Origin: Tamlana flava | Lineage (GTDB): Bacteria; Bacteroidota; Bacteroidia; Flavobacteriales; Flavobacteriaceae | Assembly: GCF_041287255.1 (NCBI RefSeq) | Contig: NZ_JBGGTX010000001.1 | Coordinates: 186,001 to 250,000, forward strand | Direction: 5' to 3' | Length of the DNA: 64,000 nucleotides | In this document: piece after piece, positions 8,804 through 18,636 of the stretch | Position numbering within the stretch: position 1 is the stretch's first letter | How the letters are laid out: every line of letters starts with the position of its first letter | Position numbers and translations under genes: made by a program | Notes under the pieces: generated by a model | Seen by the model: the letters and a program-made list of their open reading frames with translations, nothing else | Told to the model about the DNA's origin: nothing | The model's database searches: none

Positions 8804-10441
8804 TTATTGAAGACTTATTAGACGGCTACTCTTTACATTATCCGAATTCTGTAAAATGAGCAGATAATTACCTGAAGGCAGACCGTTTCTCTCTAGAACA
8901 AAGGAGTTCTTACCGGATGGATATTCTTGTTCAACTGTTTCAAACACTTTAACACCCAATAAACTGTAAACCAAAACTTTAATTTTTGATGGCGATTTTA
9001 AACTGAACACAATATTAGTTTCATCTGAAAACGGATTTGGATAGTTGGAAAAACCTTCCAGTAGTTCATTTTTTTTTACACTGAGTGTCCCAAATTCATT
9101 ATATCCTAAATCAGGGGCAGCTCCATTAAATGAAAACCCTATATCATAGCCTGCATCAATAAGGTCACTTCCTGGTACCAACTTTAAAAAATCAGTATCA
9201 GGCAGGCTACCATCAGCTTTTCTAGGTGCTTTCAGCAATTCGATATCATAAGCTACAAAATCATCTGGCGTAACGGTAACACTCAAATCAAAATAATTAT
9301 TGTTAAGTATACACTGTGGTTTATCAATATTAACCACTTCTTTGCCAGTTGAAGCTCCAGCTCCCAAGTTATTCGCCATTACATGTCCCCATCCCGGAAC
9401 ATCAGTGCCGTAATCTGTAGGATTTAAAGCTTTACAATTTAGCATGTTATAGTTTTCAGGATTCTGAAAGGCTGTATTATTGTACCAATAATTCCCATTT
9501 AAATGATGATTAGCATAAAAACCGCGCAATCTATTTTTTGCTGCGATGCAAAATTGAACTGTGTTCATAGGAATGGGCGCATATCTATCAACAACTTGCT
9601 GATATGTCTGTGCCGTTTTACCATAGCCTCCTGCTTTAAAACCAGTACCGTCTCCACGAGAAATTAAATCACTCCCTGTTCCAGATGCGGAAGAATATCC
9701 ATTATAGAAAGCCCAACAATTTTCAATAAGTACGGGTTCTGCAGAATTAATTAAATCAAAACCGTCATCACTATTTAACCATGCGCGGCAACCTCTAAAT
9801 ACATTTCCAGTATCTCCACCACGCACATGACAACCAAAACCATCCACATTGCCTCCTACTCCTCCTTCTGAGACCGAATCCCAATTTTCGTATGCATCAC
9901 AATTTAATATTAAATTGTTGGAGCCATCTAAAATATAAACTCCAATGGCCATATTGTTGTGCATACTTATATTTTCTAGAATATTGTTGCTCCCTTTAAT
10001 TTCAAAACATTCAGATTGTGTATGCGTTGTAATAGTTACCTGAACACCTATTATTTCAATGCCTTTAATATGAATATTGCTACCGGTAAGATAGAATGCG
10101 AAAATGCGTTTGTCTGCCGGCTTAATATTCTGGTAGTCAAAAACTGGTTTTTCATCTTGATATGAAAAATAATTAATCCCATTTTTATTAAGTTCTGTTA
10201 CATAAGCCCAAATTTGATAGTAACGTTGTATCTGGTCCTCACGCATCGTGTACAGACCTCCGCGGATATAAACCGTGTCTCCATATGAAGCCAATTCTTG
10301 GGCTCGTTTAATGGATTCTACAGGATTGGCAAAACTACCATCGTTGGCATCATTTCCATTGGGTGCCACATAATAATCTGTAGCAAATGAGAATAATGTA
10401 AAACCTAAAATGGCTAGAATAGTAAAGTATTGTTTTCTCAT
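8804..10441 (-). CDS. PL9-family pectate lyase with T9SS sorting domain (paralogue)
   Basis: This is a second secreted PL9 lyase of 545 residues. The Sec signal is followed by a beta-helix opening typical of the fold (YYVAPNGNDANDGSF). Calcium ligands are conserved as Asp200 (VDGFG) and Asp225, Asp226 and Asp229 (DDGFD), and the candidate catalytic Lys269 is in GTGFKAGG. It differs from the neighbouring paralogue by a longer N-terminal region and a one-residue insertion between the calcium motifs, so endo/exo mode or preferred chain length may differ. A T9SS type A tail (NYPNPFSDETN to SSRLISLQ) covers about residues 460-545. It lies 110 bp downstream of the PL1 gene. Confidence 0.92.
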   Translation of the reverse strand: MRKQYFTILAILGFTLFSFATDYYVAPNGNDANDGSFANPVESIKRAQELASYGDTVYIRGGLYTMREDQIQRYYQIWAYVTELNKNGINYFSYQDEKPVFDYQNIKPADKRIFAFYLTGSNIHIKGIEIIGVQVTITTHTQSECFEIKGSNNILENISMHNNMAIGVYILDGSNNLILNCDAYENWDSVSEGGVGGNVDGFGCHVRGGDTGNVFRGCRAWLNSDDGFDLINSAEPVLIENCWAFYNGYSSASGTGSDLISRGDGTGFKAGGYGKTAQTYQQVVDRYAPIPMNTVQFCIAAKNRLRGFYANHHLNGNYWYNNTAFQNPENYNMLNCKALNPTDYGTDVPGWGHVMANNLGAGASTGKEVVNIDKPQCILNNNYFDLSVTVTPDDFVAYDIELLKAPRKADGSLPDTDFLKLVPGSDLIDAGYDIGFSFNGAAPDLGYNEFGTLSVKKNELLEGFSNYPNPFSDETNIVFSLKSPSKIKVLVYSLLGVKVFETVEQEYPSGKNSFVLERNGLPSGNYLLILQNSDNVKSSRLISLQ

Positions 10442-10551
10442 TTATTTTTTATTTATAAAATTAATTCTTTAAAAACTTGTTATCAAGATTAATCGTGTAA
10501 CTGCCTTATTAGAAGATAAATTTCACTTTATAAATGACCAAGGGAATTATA

Positions 10552-13542
10552 CTACTTTGCAATTACCTTTAAATTTTTATTCAAATTTTCACCAACAATG
10601 TTTAGAATATAAATTCCTGACAGATTCTTGTCTTCAACATTTAAAACAAAATTTCCTTTGCCAGTAGTATCCAAATTTTCCTTTAAAACTACCTTACCTG
10701 TAATATCAGTAAGGGTCGCTAATATTTTAACCGAACTGTATTTATTAAGAACAATATTAATTTTTTGATCTATCGGATTTGGAAAAACCGCGATACCATT
10801 ATTGAAATCAAATTCTCGACTACTTAAAGTACCGTTTTCATATAGGCTAGAAACTTGGGCATCACTCAATGCATAATTAAATATTATAAGCTCGTCCAAT
10901 TGTCCTTTATAGGGTGCCGGCGCCGTGCCATTTAATAGCTCTAATTCTCCAATATTGCCTACTATTAAATCACTTACCTCTGCAATACCTATAACCCCAG
11001 TTTCGTCCAATTCAGCAACAAAATTTCCGTTTCGGTATAATCTTAGTTTATGCGCATCAATATCTCGCATAACCACAACATGCACCCAAATACCTGAATA
11101 AAATGGTGTTCCACTTGTTGACAACTCTTTTTTGGTTACGTTATCATCAATGGCAAAACGAAATTCACTATTCTTAAATTCAATATTAAAACGCTTTCCT
11201 GTCGATCCAGTAGTTGTATTTGCTGTAAAAGACCCTTTACATAAGAGATAGACACTATTTGTACCCGTTGGCAATGAGTTGAAGGCCGCTTTCATCCAAA
11301 GTGAGATTGAAAAAGAACTGTTATTAAGATAAATTTGATCTTGATTTGGAATATTAACTATAAAATCATTATCTGGAGCGGTTGAAAAATCCAACGCATT
11401 ACCTTCTTTGCCCGCAACTCGAACACTAGCATTATCATAGTTAACGTCCAATACGCCATGATTGGCATAAGCTGAACCATCTATTATTTCACCACCATCC
11501 AAAGGTGATTCATCAAATGACCAATAGCCCACCATTTCCGCAGGTATATCGGCTATTGTTCTAAAGTTCCATACATCGCCCGAAACAAGTCCTTTGTTGT
11601 TTGAAGCGTCTATTCGCCAATAATAATTGGTTTCTGTGAATAAACCATTAACTTGAAAAGAGGGACTTGCTGAATATGCAACATCCGCCAACTTTACAAG
11701 ACTTGAAGCATCTTCCCCAAAATAAACCTCAAAATTCTCTGTATTTGAGCTTCCACCCCATCTTAAGATTACACTACCTCCTGAGAGTTCAACAAAATTG
11801 AAACCATTGTTTGGCATTGGTGATGTTGGTTTATCAGGCGCAGAAGGAATTGCTGGGGTTGCAACTGAAGTAACGGCACTGTAAATCGAGGCTTCCTGAC
11901 TATTAACAGCCTTTATTCTATAGAAATATTGTGTGTTTGGAATTAAGTTTGAATCATTGTAGGATGTTACATTGGCACCCATTTGAGCAATTTCTGAAAA
12001 AGAATTTCCATCTGTCGAACGCTCAATCACAAAGTTATCTTCATTATCTGAATTGTCATTCCAATTAACGGTTAACGAACTGCTCGGCGGTGTTTCAGCT
12101 GAAACTAAATTAGTAAAATTTACATTTGATGGCGGAATGATAAAGTCTGGAGGCGTTTCATTAACCAAACCATTAATATAAACTTCTATGTTAAAATAAG
12201 GAGCATTGGATATGCTAACCGCCAAAGCATCAGCGCCATTATTTTTATCTAATCCGTTGGCATCCTCCCATTCATCCGGCATTCCGTCATTATCAGTGTC
12301 TTGGGGTGCCGGTGCGCCATAAACATGCCCTACCCCACCATTTATAAAAGGCAAATCGGTTTCGCGGTAAACATAAAAGGCTTCCGTTCCTTTTGAGGTT
12401 AAATCTGCAATCATTAAACTATCCACTTGGTCGCGTCTAGGATATGATGCTCCAACATTTAAAACCACTCTATCAAAAGCTTGTTCCGCGGTCATCGGAG
12501 CATCTTTAACAGGATAATCATATGGCGTTGGTTGAAGGCTCATGGCATCACCCGTTGGGTATCCAATCAAATCCTCTGGGACTAAAGTACCGTCCAAAAT
12601 CCCATTTTTGTTGCTGTCAAAATAATTTCCTGAACCAAATAAATAGAAGTTCGAGTTTCCCCGGTTAAAAGGCGTTGATAAACCATCCCCTGTATGTGGT
12701 CCGCTGATAAAATAATTATTTATAATATTTACATTGGAAATTCCAGCTGAATCGCCACCCATAATATAGGCATCTCCAGATTCAGTATGTCCATAAGTAT
12801 TCCCATAATTGCCCCAGTTGTAAACCACATTGTTTACAAACTCGTTGATGCCTTTTACTTTAGGATTACGCGTTTTATTGCTAATGTATAAATTTCCTAT
12901 TATACTAATTTTTCCATCAGAGGGTTGCATCAAACCACCCGCGGAATGATTATGACGGTGCAATCCATGCCCAATTATTGAATTTTGGATGGTTATATTA
13001 TCTGGACTTGTTCCCTTACTATCCCAGTTTATGGAGAATACTTCATCTGTTCCCCAAGTAAAGGTCATATGGTCAAAAATCATATTTGCACCATTTGCCA
13101 AACCCGAAGCATCTTTATTTTTTGCCCATCCACCAAAACGAATACGAATATAGCGCGCAATGGTATTACTTGCACCTGTAAACATTACCCGCTGGCCATA
13201 AAAAACAATGCCTTCTCCAGTAGCCGTTTGTCCAGCTATGGTAGTATTCTTGGGTATTACAATATCTGATGCCACATTGATGATACCACCTACCCTAAAT
13301 AAAATAAAGCGTCCTTCTCTACTAACGGCATCACGGAACGAACCTGGTCCACTATCATTTAAGTTGGTTACCAAGTAAATCTCTGGATTGGCATGGCCTC
13401 TTGCCCCGGTTGTATATCGACCAAAACCTGTTGCTTCCGGAAATGCCAAGGTTTGCGCTTTTAAATTTATTGAAGTTGTAATGAGTAACCCAATCAAACA
13501 CAAATCAAAAGCACCTTTATGTAGTAAAATATTTAGTTTCAT
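10552..13542 (-). CDS. Multidomain PL1 pectate lyase (PL1 - FN3 - LamG - T9SS tail)
   Basis: This is a large secreted pectate lyase of 996 residues. After the signal peptide (ending ..INLKAQ) comes the PL1 beta-helix: AFPEATGFGRYTTGARGG-like start, DSGPGSFRDAV, FDHMTFTWGTDE and KTRNPKVKG, which contains the candidate catalytic Arg. A Ca-binding-type stretch (DTDNDGMPDEWED) follows near residue 420. Then come two fibronectin-III-like modules (about 470-665), a concanavalin-A/LamG-like module (starting VGYWSFDESP, about 670-900) and a T9SS type A sorting domain (AVFPNPIDQKIN to the C-terminus). The LamG and FN3 parts probably bind or space the enzyme on the polysaccharide. The gene starts 30 bp from a terminator hairpin that follows SusD, so its expression may depend on read-through. 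Confidence 0.9.
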   Translation of the reverse strand: MKLNILLHKGAFDLCLIGLLITTSINLKAQTLAFPEATGFGRYTTGARGHANPEIYLVTNLNDSGPGSFRDAVSREGRFILFRVGGIINVASDIVIPKNTTIAGQTATGEGIVFYGQRVMFTGASNTIARYIRIRFGGWAKNKDASGLANGANMIFDHMTFTWGTDEVFSINWDSKGTSPDNITIQNSIIGHGLHRHNHSAGGLMQPSDGKISIIGNLYISNKTRNPKVKGINEFVNNVVYNWGNYGNTYGHTESGDAYIMGGDSAGISNVNIINNYFISGPHTGDGLSTPFNRGNSNFYLFGSGNYFDSNKNGILDGTLVPEDLIGYPTGDAMSLQPTPYDYPVKDAPMTAEQAFDRVVLNVGASYPRRDQVDSLMIADLTSKGTEAFYVYRETDLPFINGGVGHVYGAPAPQDTDNDGMPDEWEDANGLDKNNGADALAVSISNAPYFNIEVYINGLVNETPPDFIIPPSNVNFTNLVSAETPPSSSLTVNWNDNSDNEDNFVIERSTDGNSFSEIAQMGANVTSYNDSNLIPNTQYFYRIKAVNSQEASIYSAVTSVATPAIPSAPDKPTSPMPNNGFNFVELSGGSVILRWGGSSNTENFEVYFGEDASSLVKLADVAYSASPSFQVNGLFTETNYYWRIDASNNKGLVSGDVWNFRTIADIPAEMVGYWSFDESPLDGGEIIDGSAYANHGVLDVNYDNASVRVAGKEGNALDFSTAPDNDFIVNIPNQDQIYLNNSSFSISLWMKAAFNSLPTGTNSVYLLCKGSFTANTTTGSTGKRFNIEFKNSEFRFAIDDNVTKKELSTSGTPFYSGIWVHVVVMRDIDAHKLRLYRNGNFVAELDETGVIGIAEVSDLIVGNIGELELLNGTAPAPYKGQLDELIIFNYALSDAQVSSLYENGTLSSREFDFNNGIAVFPNPIDQKINIVLNKYSSVKILATLTDITGKVVLKENLDTTGKGNFVLNVEDKNLSGIYILNIVGENLNKNLKVIAK

Positions 13543-13573
13543 AAATAGGATATTTGTCTGTACTTTATGTAAA

Positions 13574-13604
13574 AAAGGCCCTAAACTAAGTAATTAAGGC
13601 CTTT
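13574..13604 (-). terminator. Terminator-like hairpin between SusD and PL1
   Basis: The stem AAAGGCC / GGCCTTT is followed on the minus strand by a T run. It is the second of two hairpins after the SusD stop at 13668 and may attenuate transcription into PL1. Confidence 0.65.
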
Positions 13605-13614
13605 AAGTTTATGA

Positions 13615-13655
13615 TTATGAAAAAGGCTTATCCATTGATATTAATAGATAAGCAT
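13615..13655 (-). terminator. First hairpin downstream of SusD
   Basis: On the minus strand the stem GCTTATC / GATAAGC (arms 13647-13653 and 13626-13632) is followed by CTTTTT. It sits immediately after the SusD gene and in tandem with the hairpin at 13574-13604. Confidence 0.6.
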
Positions 13656-13667
13656 TAAACTTTTTTT

Positions 13668-15431
13668 CTATTCCTCCTCTTTCCAATTAAAAGGCAAAAA
13701 CCAATTCTCTTGGCTCATTAATTTTGAGTGAACATCATCTGCATTCGGATTGCTTTCTTTTGAAAGTTTTTCATAAATCTTATCAGCTAAAAATGCAGGA
13801 TCGTTTCTTCGCAATGCAACACGTACCAAATCTCCCCAACGATTACCTTCAAAAGCCAATTCAAGAGCACTCTCTTCAATAAGGTTGTCTTCAATTGATA
13901 TCAAACTATCTCCAACCACTTCCTTGAATTCAACATAGGCTCTTCCCCGTACACCATCGTTACGGTGCCAATCGCCTCTGTAATATGGAAAATCACCCTG
14001 TCTCCCATCAAAATTATAGGGAAAAGGTAGATTTGTTTGCTCTATATCAGTAACATCTTCCTCTCCCGGAACACCATACTCGGTTTGAATACCATTATTC
14101 AAAAGGGTATTGGCTAACCTATGTTGTCCGTCACGATTAGCGGCTTCGGCATATCGCAAATGTAATTTAGCAGCACGGTACAAATACCAATCACCATCTC
14201 TTACAAACTCGTCAATAGGAAGTTGGCTTGTAAAGTCTAAATATCTATAGAGATATTTCATGATAACCTCTTGATCGTTAATCACCTTATACGAAAACCT
14301 TTCTCCTCTGGCATCGTAAGGGATAAGGTTCCGTTGTGTTTGGTCTTTCCATAAATCAATAGCCCGTTGTGATGGTTTTAAAAGATAACTTCCTCCTTGG
14401 TTTGAAAACAAATCTATAAATGGATTTTTTGGTGCAAAATTAGTGTCAAAAGGCAATGACCATATCCACTCAGTATTCCATCTGGCATCTTTCTCTCTAG
14501 CAAATATTGACCGCCAGCCTCTTTCATTACTATCCACCAGCCCTGTGGCATCTTGCTCTCTAAAACGCAAATAGCCCACGCATAAATCGTCGTTGGTACT
14601 AACGTTACGAGAACCCACACGGTATGTATCAAAAAGCACGGCAATATCACCACTGCCAGTGCCTGTTTCCATGACATTTTTGTAGTAGGTCGCGGCTTCT
14701 AAATAATTTCCCTTCCAAAGTTGGAGATCTCCGAGCAAACAACCTTTGTTTATGAAAAACTTGGCTGTGTTGTAGCCATCTACATTAATGACCAAAGAGC
14801 TGTCTCCACTATAAGGGTCAGTATAAGGTAAACTTTCAGTAAAGGCTACCAATTCATCAATAAGTTGATCCAATGGAATTTTAGGAAATTTATCGGGGTC
14901 ACCAATGTCATTGATGTCCTCTATCGGATCGGTAATATAGGGCACATTACCATAGTGCATACCCAATTGTAAATATAACCAACTGCGCAAAGTACCAATA
15001 TCTGAATAGCGCTCATTAAACTCATCAGGATCAAGTCTAAAATCTGCACGCATTAACCTAAAATTCTTGAGAATGTCATTGCAGTTATTTATAAGCTCAT
15101 AGAAATCTTTTGGATTAGCGTATGGGTTGCTCACGCTAACTGAATGTTCATGTAGCTCTTGAAAAGTTAAATCGGCGTTTTCCGTTGGGCTGACTAAATC
15201 TGCTCTTAATTCATTTAAAACAACATATTTCTCGGCAAGCCCCATTAATTTTCCATAAAGACCAACAATTGCAGCATCTGCATCAAAAACATCACGGTAA
15301 ACTTGATTTTCGTTTAGTTTATCCTGAGGCTCAACTTCCAAAAAATCTTGACAAGAGGTGAAACCGATTAATGTTGATAGGACTATTAAACTAAATTTTC
15401 CTTTAATATTTTTTATAATCATTGTTTTCAT
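13668..15431 (-). CDS. SusD-like lipoprotein, partner of SusC at 15451-18636
   Basis: This is a surface glycan-binding lipoprotein of 587 residues, longer than the other two SusD proteins here. The lipobox is GFTSC (Cys27), followed by QDFLEVEPQDKLNENQVYRD and DADAAIVGLYGKL, the usual SusD N-terminus. The SusD C-terminal features include ALELAFEGNRWGDLVRVALRRND near residues 525-550. It begins 19 bp after susC. Two terminator-like hairpins follow it, so this may be the last gene of the main FAS1-SusCD transcript, with the lyases expressed at a lower or separate level. Confidence 0.93.
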   Translation of the reverse strand: MKTMIIKNIKGKFSLIVLSTLIGFTSCQDFLEVEPQDKLNENQVYRDVFDADAAIVGLYGKLMGLAEKYVVLNELRADLVSPTENADLTFQELHEHSVSVSNPYANPKDFYELINNCNDILKNFRLMRADFRLDPDEFNERYSDIGTLRSWLYLQLGMHYGNVPYITDPIEDINDIGDPDKFPKIPLDQLIDELVAFTESLPYTDPYSGDSSLVINVDGYNTAKFFINKGCLLGDLQLWKGNYLEAATYYKNVMETGTGSGDIAVLFDTYRVGSRNVSTNDDLCVGYLRFREQDATGLVDSNERGWRSIFAREKDARWNTEWIWSLPFDTNFAPKNPFIDLFSNQGGSYLLKPSQRAIDLWKDQTQRNLIPYDARGERFSYKVINDQEVIMKYLYRYLDFTSQLPIDEFVRDGDWYLYRAAKLHLRYAEAANRDGQHRLANTLLNNGIQTEYGVPGEEDVTDIEQTNLPFPYNFDGRQGDFPYYRGDWHRNDGVRGRAYVEFKEVVGDSLISIEDNLIEESALELAFEGNRWGDLVRVALRRNDPAFLADKIYEKLSKESNPNADDVHSKLMSQENWFLPFNWKEEE

Positions 15432-15450
15432 TTTTCTAAATCTAAAATCT

Positions 15451-18400
15451 TTATAGTCCTAAACGCAATCCTAATTGAACTGAGGTGAACTGCGGCATAA
15501 GCCCAATATCTGCACCTTGACCAAAAATAGATGAGGTTGCACTAAATTCTGGGTCATAACCTAAATAATCTGTTATAGTTAACAAGTTATTACCTGAGGC
15601 GTAAACTTTCACGTATTTTATGATGCCAGATGGATCTATCTCAATATCATAAGAAACTGTCAGGGTTTTAAGTCTTAAGAATGAACCATCTTCAATCCAT
15701 CTACTTGAAAAAGAAGAATTCCCCAAAGGGTCTCCCCAAACCGCCCTTGGGATTGCAGTTTGTTGCCCCTCAGCCACCCAACGGTTGTTTATAGCGATAC
15801 TCTGATTTTCATAACCGCTCATTTGCTCCAAACTTTGACGTACCCCATTATAGAGATCGTTACCTACAGAAAAATTGAACAGACCAGAAACACTTAACCT
15901 TTTATAGTTGAATACAGTACTTATGCTACCTGTAAAATCTGGATTAGGATTTCCAATAACCTTACGATCATTATCATCTATAACATTATCGCCATTTAAA
16001 TCTTCAAATATTACATCGCCTCCACTAAACGGCATTAAACTACCATTTTCCATTCTACGTGATAATCCAGCTGCATTGGCTTGTGCCGTTGTGCTGTATA
16101 CACCATTTGCTTGATACCCGTAAAATAGATTTGCATCTTGGCCTTCATCGGTTATATAAGTGGCACCTCCAAAATGTGTGATTATTCTATCATTAGGAAT
16201 ACCTAAAACCTCATTCTTGTAGGTTGATAAATTAACACCCAAATCCCATTTCATGTCAGGCGTATTTATCAACCTAGCATTAAGTCCTAGTTCAGCTCCA
16301 CGGGTTCTCATATTTCCACTATTTGACACTATGTAATCAAATCCACTAGTGGTATTTAGCGTTTGATAGGTAATCATATCCGTAGTTTCGTTATCGTAAA
16401 CATCAATTGAGAAATTTAAACGTTCATTAAACAAAGCAATGTCTGTCCCTAAATTTAGCTTACGCACTTTTTCATTTTGCAGTTTAGGGTTTCCTATATT
16501 ACCTCTTACCAAGCCCTGAATTCCCAATAAGTTTTGGGAAACATAGAGTTGCTGTGCCGTGTAGTTACCTATATCGTCATTACCACTTAAACCAACGCTT
16601 GCGCGAAGTTTGAACAAATCTATACCAGAGTTGTTCATGAATTTTTCAGATGAAATTAACCAAGCTGCTGAAAGTGACCCCAAAGAGCCAAACTTAACAT
16701 CTTCCCCAAATCTACTGGAACCATCATAGGCTGTGTTCAGCGTAAAGAAATATTTATTAACGTAATTATACTCTGCGCTTAAATAAGCATTCACCCAGTT
16801 CCATTCGCCCAGTGCTCCACCAACTTGTCTTAATAGGTTACTACCTGCTCCAACCGTGGTAAAATCATCCGTAGCAGAATTAAACCCAAGTCCAAGATCG
16901 CTCTCTGATTCATTTGATTGGGTTCTCATACCTAATCTTACATGAAAATTATGTTTAAAATCGATGCTCTTGTCAAATGATAAATAACCATTTGTGTACA
17001 AGGAATATAATTTTTGAACCTCGCTTCCACTTCTGTTTTTCCCAATGGCAGTTGGTAAAACAATATCAGCGACCCCAAAATCAGGAATAAAGAAGGTTTC
17101 TCGCTCTTTGTTATATGTTAACCCTAACAATAAATTAGCCTTCAAAGATTCGCTGATGTCATATTGGAAATTTAAATTTCCAAAGAACCGGTAATTTTTG
17201 TTTATTCCAATACCATTTTGCATGATTGCAACAGGGTTACTCACATTAAAAATATCTACGTCTGCCAAATTCGGTGATACCTCACCAGTTTCGTTAATGG
17301 CATTTACCGCTACAAAAGGTGCTTTGGTTAAGGCCAAATATTGTTGGCTCGTTTTGTATGACAATCCTTGGTCATTTTGATTTTCAGTATTGTAAATAAA
17401 TGATAAATTAGCATCTACCGAAAGTTGGTCGGTAAGTCTCAAGGCTGCATTTAGTCTGGTACTGTATCGCTTCAAATCTGAATTTCCAGAAATTCCTTCG
17501 CTATTTAAATAACCAACGGAAATTCCATACTTAGCAATATCATCACCCCCTCTAATTTTTAAATGATAACTTTGGTTTTGACTTGATCTAAATACTTTAT
17601 CCTGCCAATCGGTATTATTATGGTACTGGTAATAAACCCCACTATCGCGGTTATCAAGCATCCAGGGCATATTTGCTATCTGTTCTTGAGTATCACCTCT
17701 TGTTGCCATTAATTGCGATAAATATGTTCTGTAATCGGCTGCACCCATAATAGGCAATGGTCTAGGGTCTTCATTAACACCGCCATACATGGTGAAATCA
17801 ATTTTAGTACTCAATTCCGTTGGGCGGGTTGTGGTAATGATAATTACACCATTAGCCCCTTTAGTACCGTATAGAGATGATCCGTCCTTTAATACCGTAA
17901 CATCTTCAATATCTTTAACTTCCAACATTGAAAGTGGCGAAGAACTATTATACTGAATAATGCCAGAACCATAGTCCTCATCATCGTATATCATTCCATC
18001 AAGAATAATTAATGGTTTGTTGGTAGCATATAGCGAATTAAACCCTCTCAATGTTAAATATGCTCCCGAACCAGGAACACCTGAATTACCAACACTATTT
18101 AAACCAGCAATGCGCCCTTGAAGAAAATTCCCTATTGTTTGGTTTACTGGATTGCCCCATTGTTCTTTTTCAAAATCTAAAACTTGTGCTGCCTTTGGAT
18201 TGTTGTACTGTAATTCTTGAGCATTACCAGGTAAATTGGCACTTTGATAAAATTGGGAATAACTAGCTTCATATAAAGCAATTTCAAAACCACTTTTTCT
18301 TCCATTGAGAGGAAAAACTTTGGATTGGTAATCTTGACCACTAACAATGAGCAGTGCGCTTAAATGTGGAACATTTATTGAAAAACTGCCATCTTCCTCA

Positions 18401-18636
18401 GAAATTGCCGCAGAAAAATCTTTTACAGCAACATTTATACCTGAAATTCCTTCTCCAGTTACTGCATTTTTAATCAAACCTTTAATTTGAATACCTTTAT
18501 TGGTTTGAGAATCTACAGCTGTTGAATCTGAAGCATTTTGTGCGTATAGATTCCTGTCAATTCCACCGAAAAACAGTATGCCTAGTAGAGTGGTTAGTTG
18601 TAATATTTTGAGCATAATTATTGGTTTAAAAGACAT
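15451..18636 (-). CDS. SusC-like TonB-dependent transporter (divergent N-terminus)
   Basis: This is an outer-membrane oligosaccharide transporter of 1061 residues. The signal peptide is followed by a carboxypeptidase-regulatory-like domain (IQIKGLIKNAVTGEGISGINV), plug motifs (FLQGRIAGLNSVGNSGVPGSG, LTLRGFNS, IILDGMIYDD) and a beta-barrel ending VQLGLRLGL. The usual LDEVVVVGYG-type TonB box between the regulatory-like domain and the plug is not recognisable, the residues there reading YQSANLPGNAQ. The start codon directly abuts the stop of the upstream FAS1 gene (TAAATG). An internal ATG at 18615 (MLKILQL) would give a more usual signal peptide and is an alternative start. Confidence 0.93.
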   Translation of the reverse strand: MSFKPIIMLKILQLTTLLGILFFGGIDRNLYAQNASDSTAVDSQTNKGIQIKGLIKNAVTGEGISGINVAVKDFSAAISEEDGSFSINVPHLSALLIVSGQDYQSKVFPLNGRKSGFEIALYEASYSQFYQSANLPGNAQELQYNNPKAAQVLDFEKEQWGNPVNQTIGNFLQGRIAGLNSVGNSGVPGSGAYLTLRGFNSLYATNKPLIILDGMIYDDEDYGSGIIQYNSSSPLSMLEVKDIEDVTVLKDGSSLYGTKGANGVIIITTTRPTELSTKIDFTMYGGVNEDPRPLPIMGAADYRTYLSQLMATRGDTQEQIANMPWMLDNRDSGVYYQYHNNTDWQDKVFRSSQNQSYHLKIRGGDDIAKYGISVGYLNSEGISGNSDLKRYSTRLNAALRLTDQLSVDANLSFIYNTENQNDQGLSYKTSQQYLALTKAPFVAVNAINETGEVSPNLADVDIFNVSNPVAIMQNGIGINKNYRFFGNLNFQYDISESLKANLLLGLTYNKERETFFIPDFGVADIVLPTAIGKNRSGSEVQKLYSLYTNGYLSFDKSIDFKHNFHVRLGMRTQSNESESDLGLGFNSATDDFTTVGAGSNLLRQVGGALGEWNWVNAYLSAEYNYVNKYFFTLNTAYDGSSRFGEDVKFGSLGSLSAAWLISSEKFMNNSGIDLFKLRASVGLSGNDDIGNYTAQQLYVSQNLLGIQGLVRGNIGNPKLQNEKVRKLNLGTDIALFNERLNFSIDVYDNETTDMITYQTLNTTSGFDYIVSNSGNMRTRGAELGLNARLINTPDMKWDLGVNLSTYKNEVLGIPNDRIITHFGGATYITDEGQDANLFYGYQANGVYSTTAQANAAGLSRRMENGSLMPFSGGDVIFEDLNGDNVIDDNDRKVIGNPNPDFTGSISTVFNYKRLSVSGLFNFSVGNDLYNGVRQSLEQMSGYENQSIAINNRWVAEGQQTAIPRAVWGDPLGNSSFSSRWIEDGSFLRLKTLTVSYDIEIDPSGIIKYVKVYASGNNLLTITDYLGYDPEFSATSSIFGQGADIGLMPQFTSVQLGLRLGL

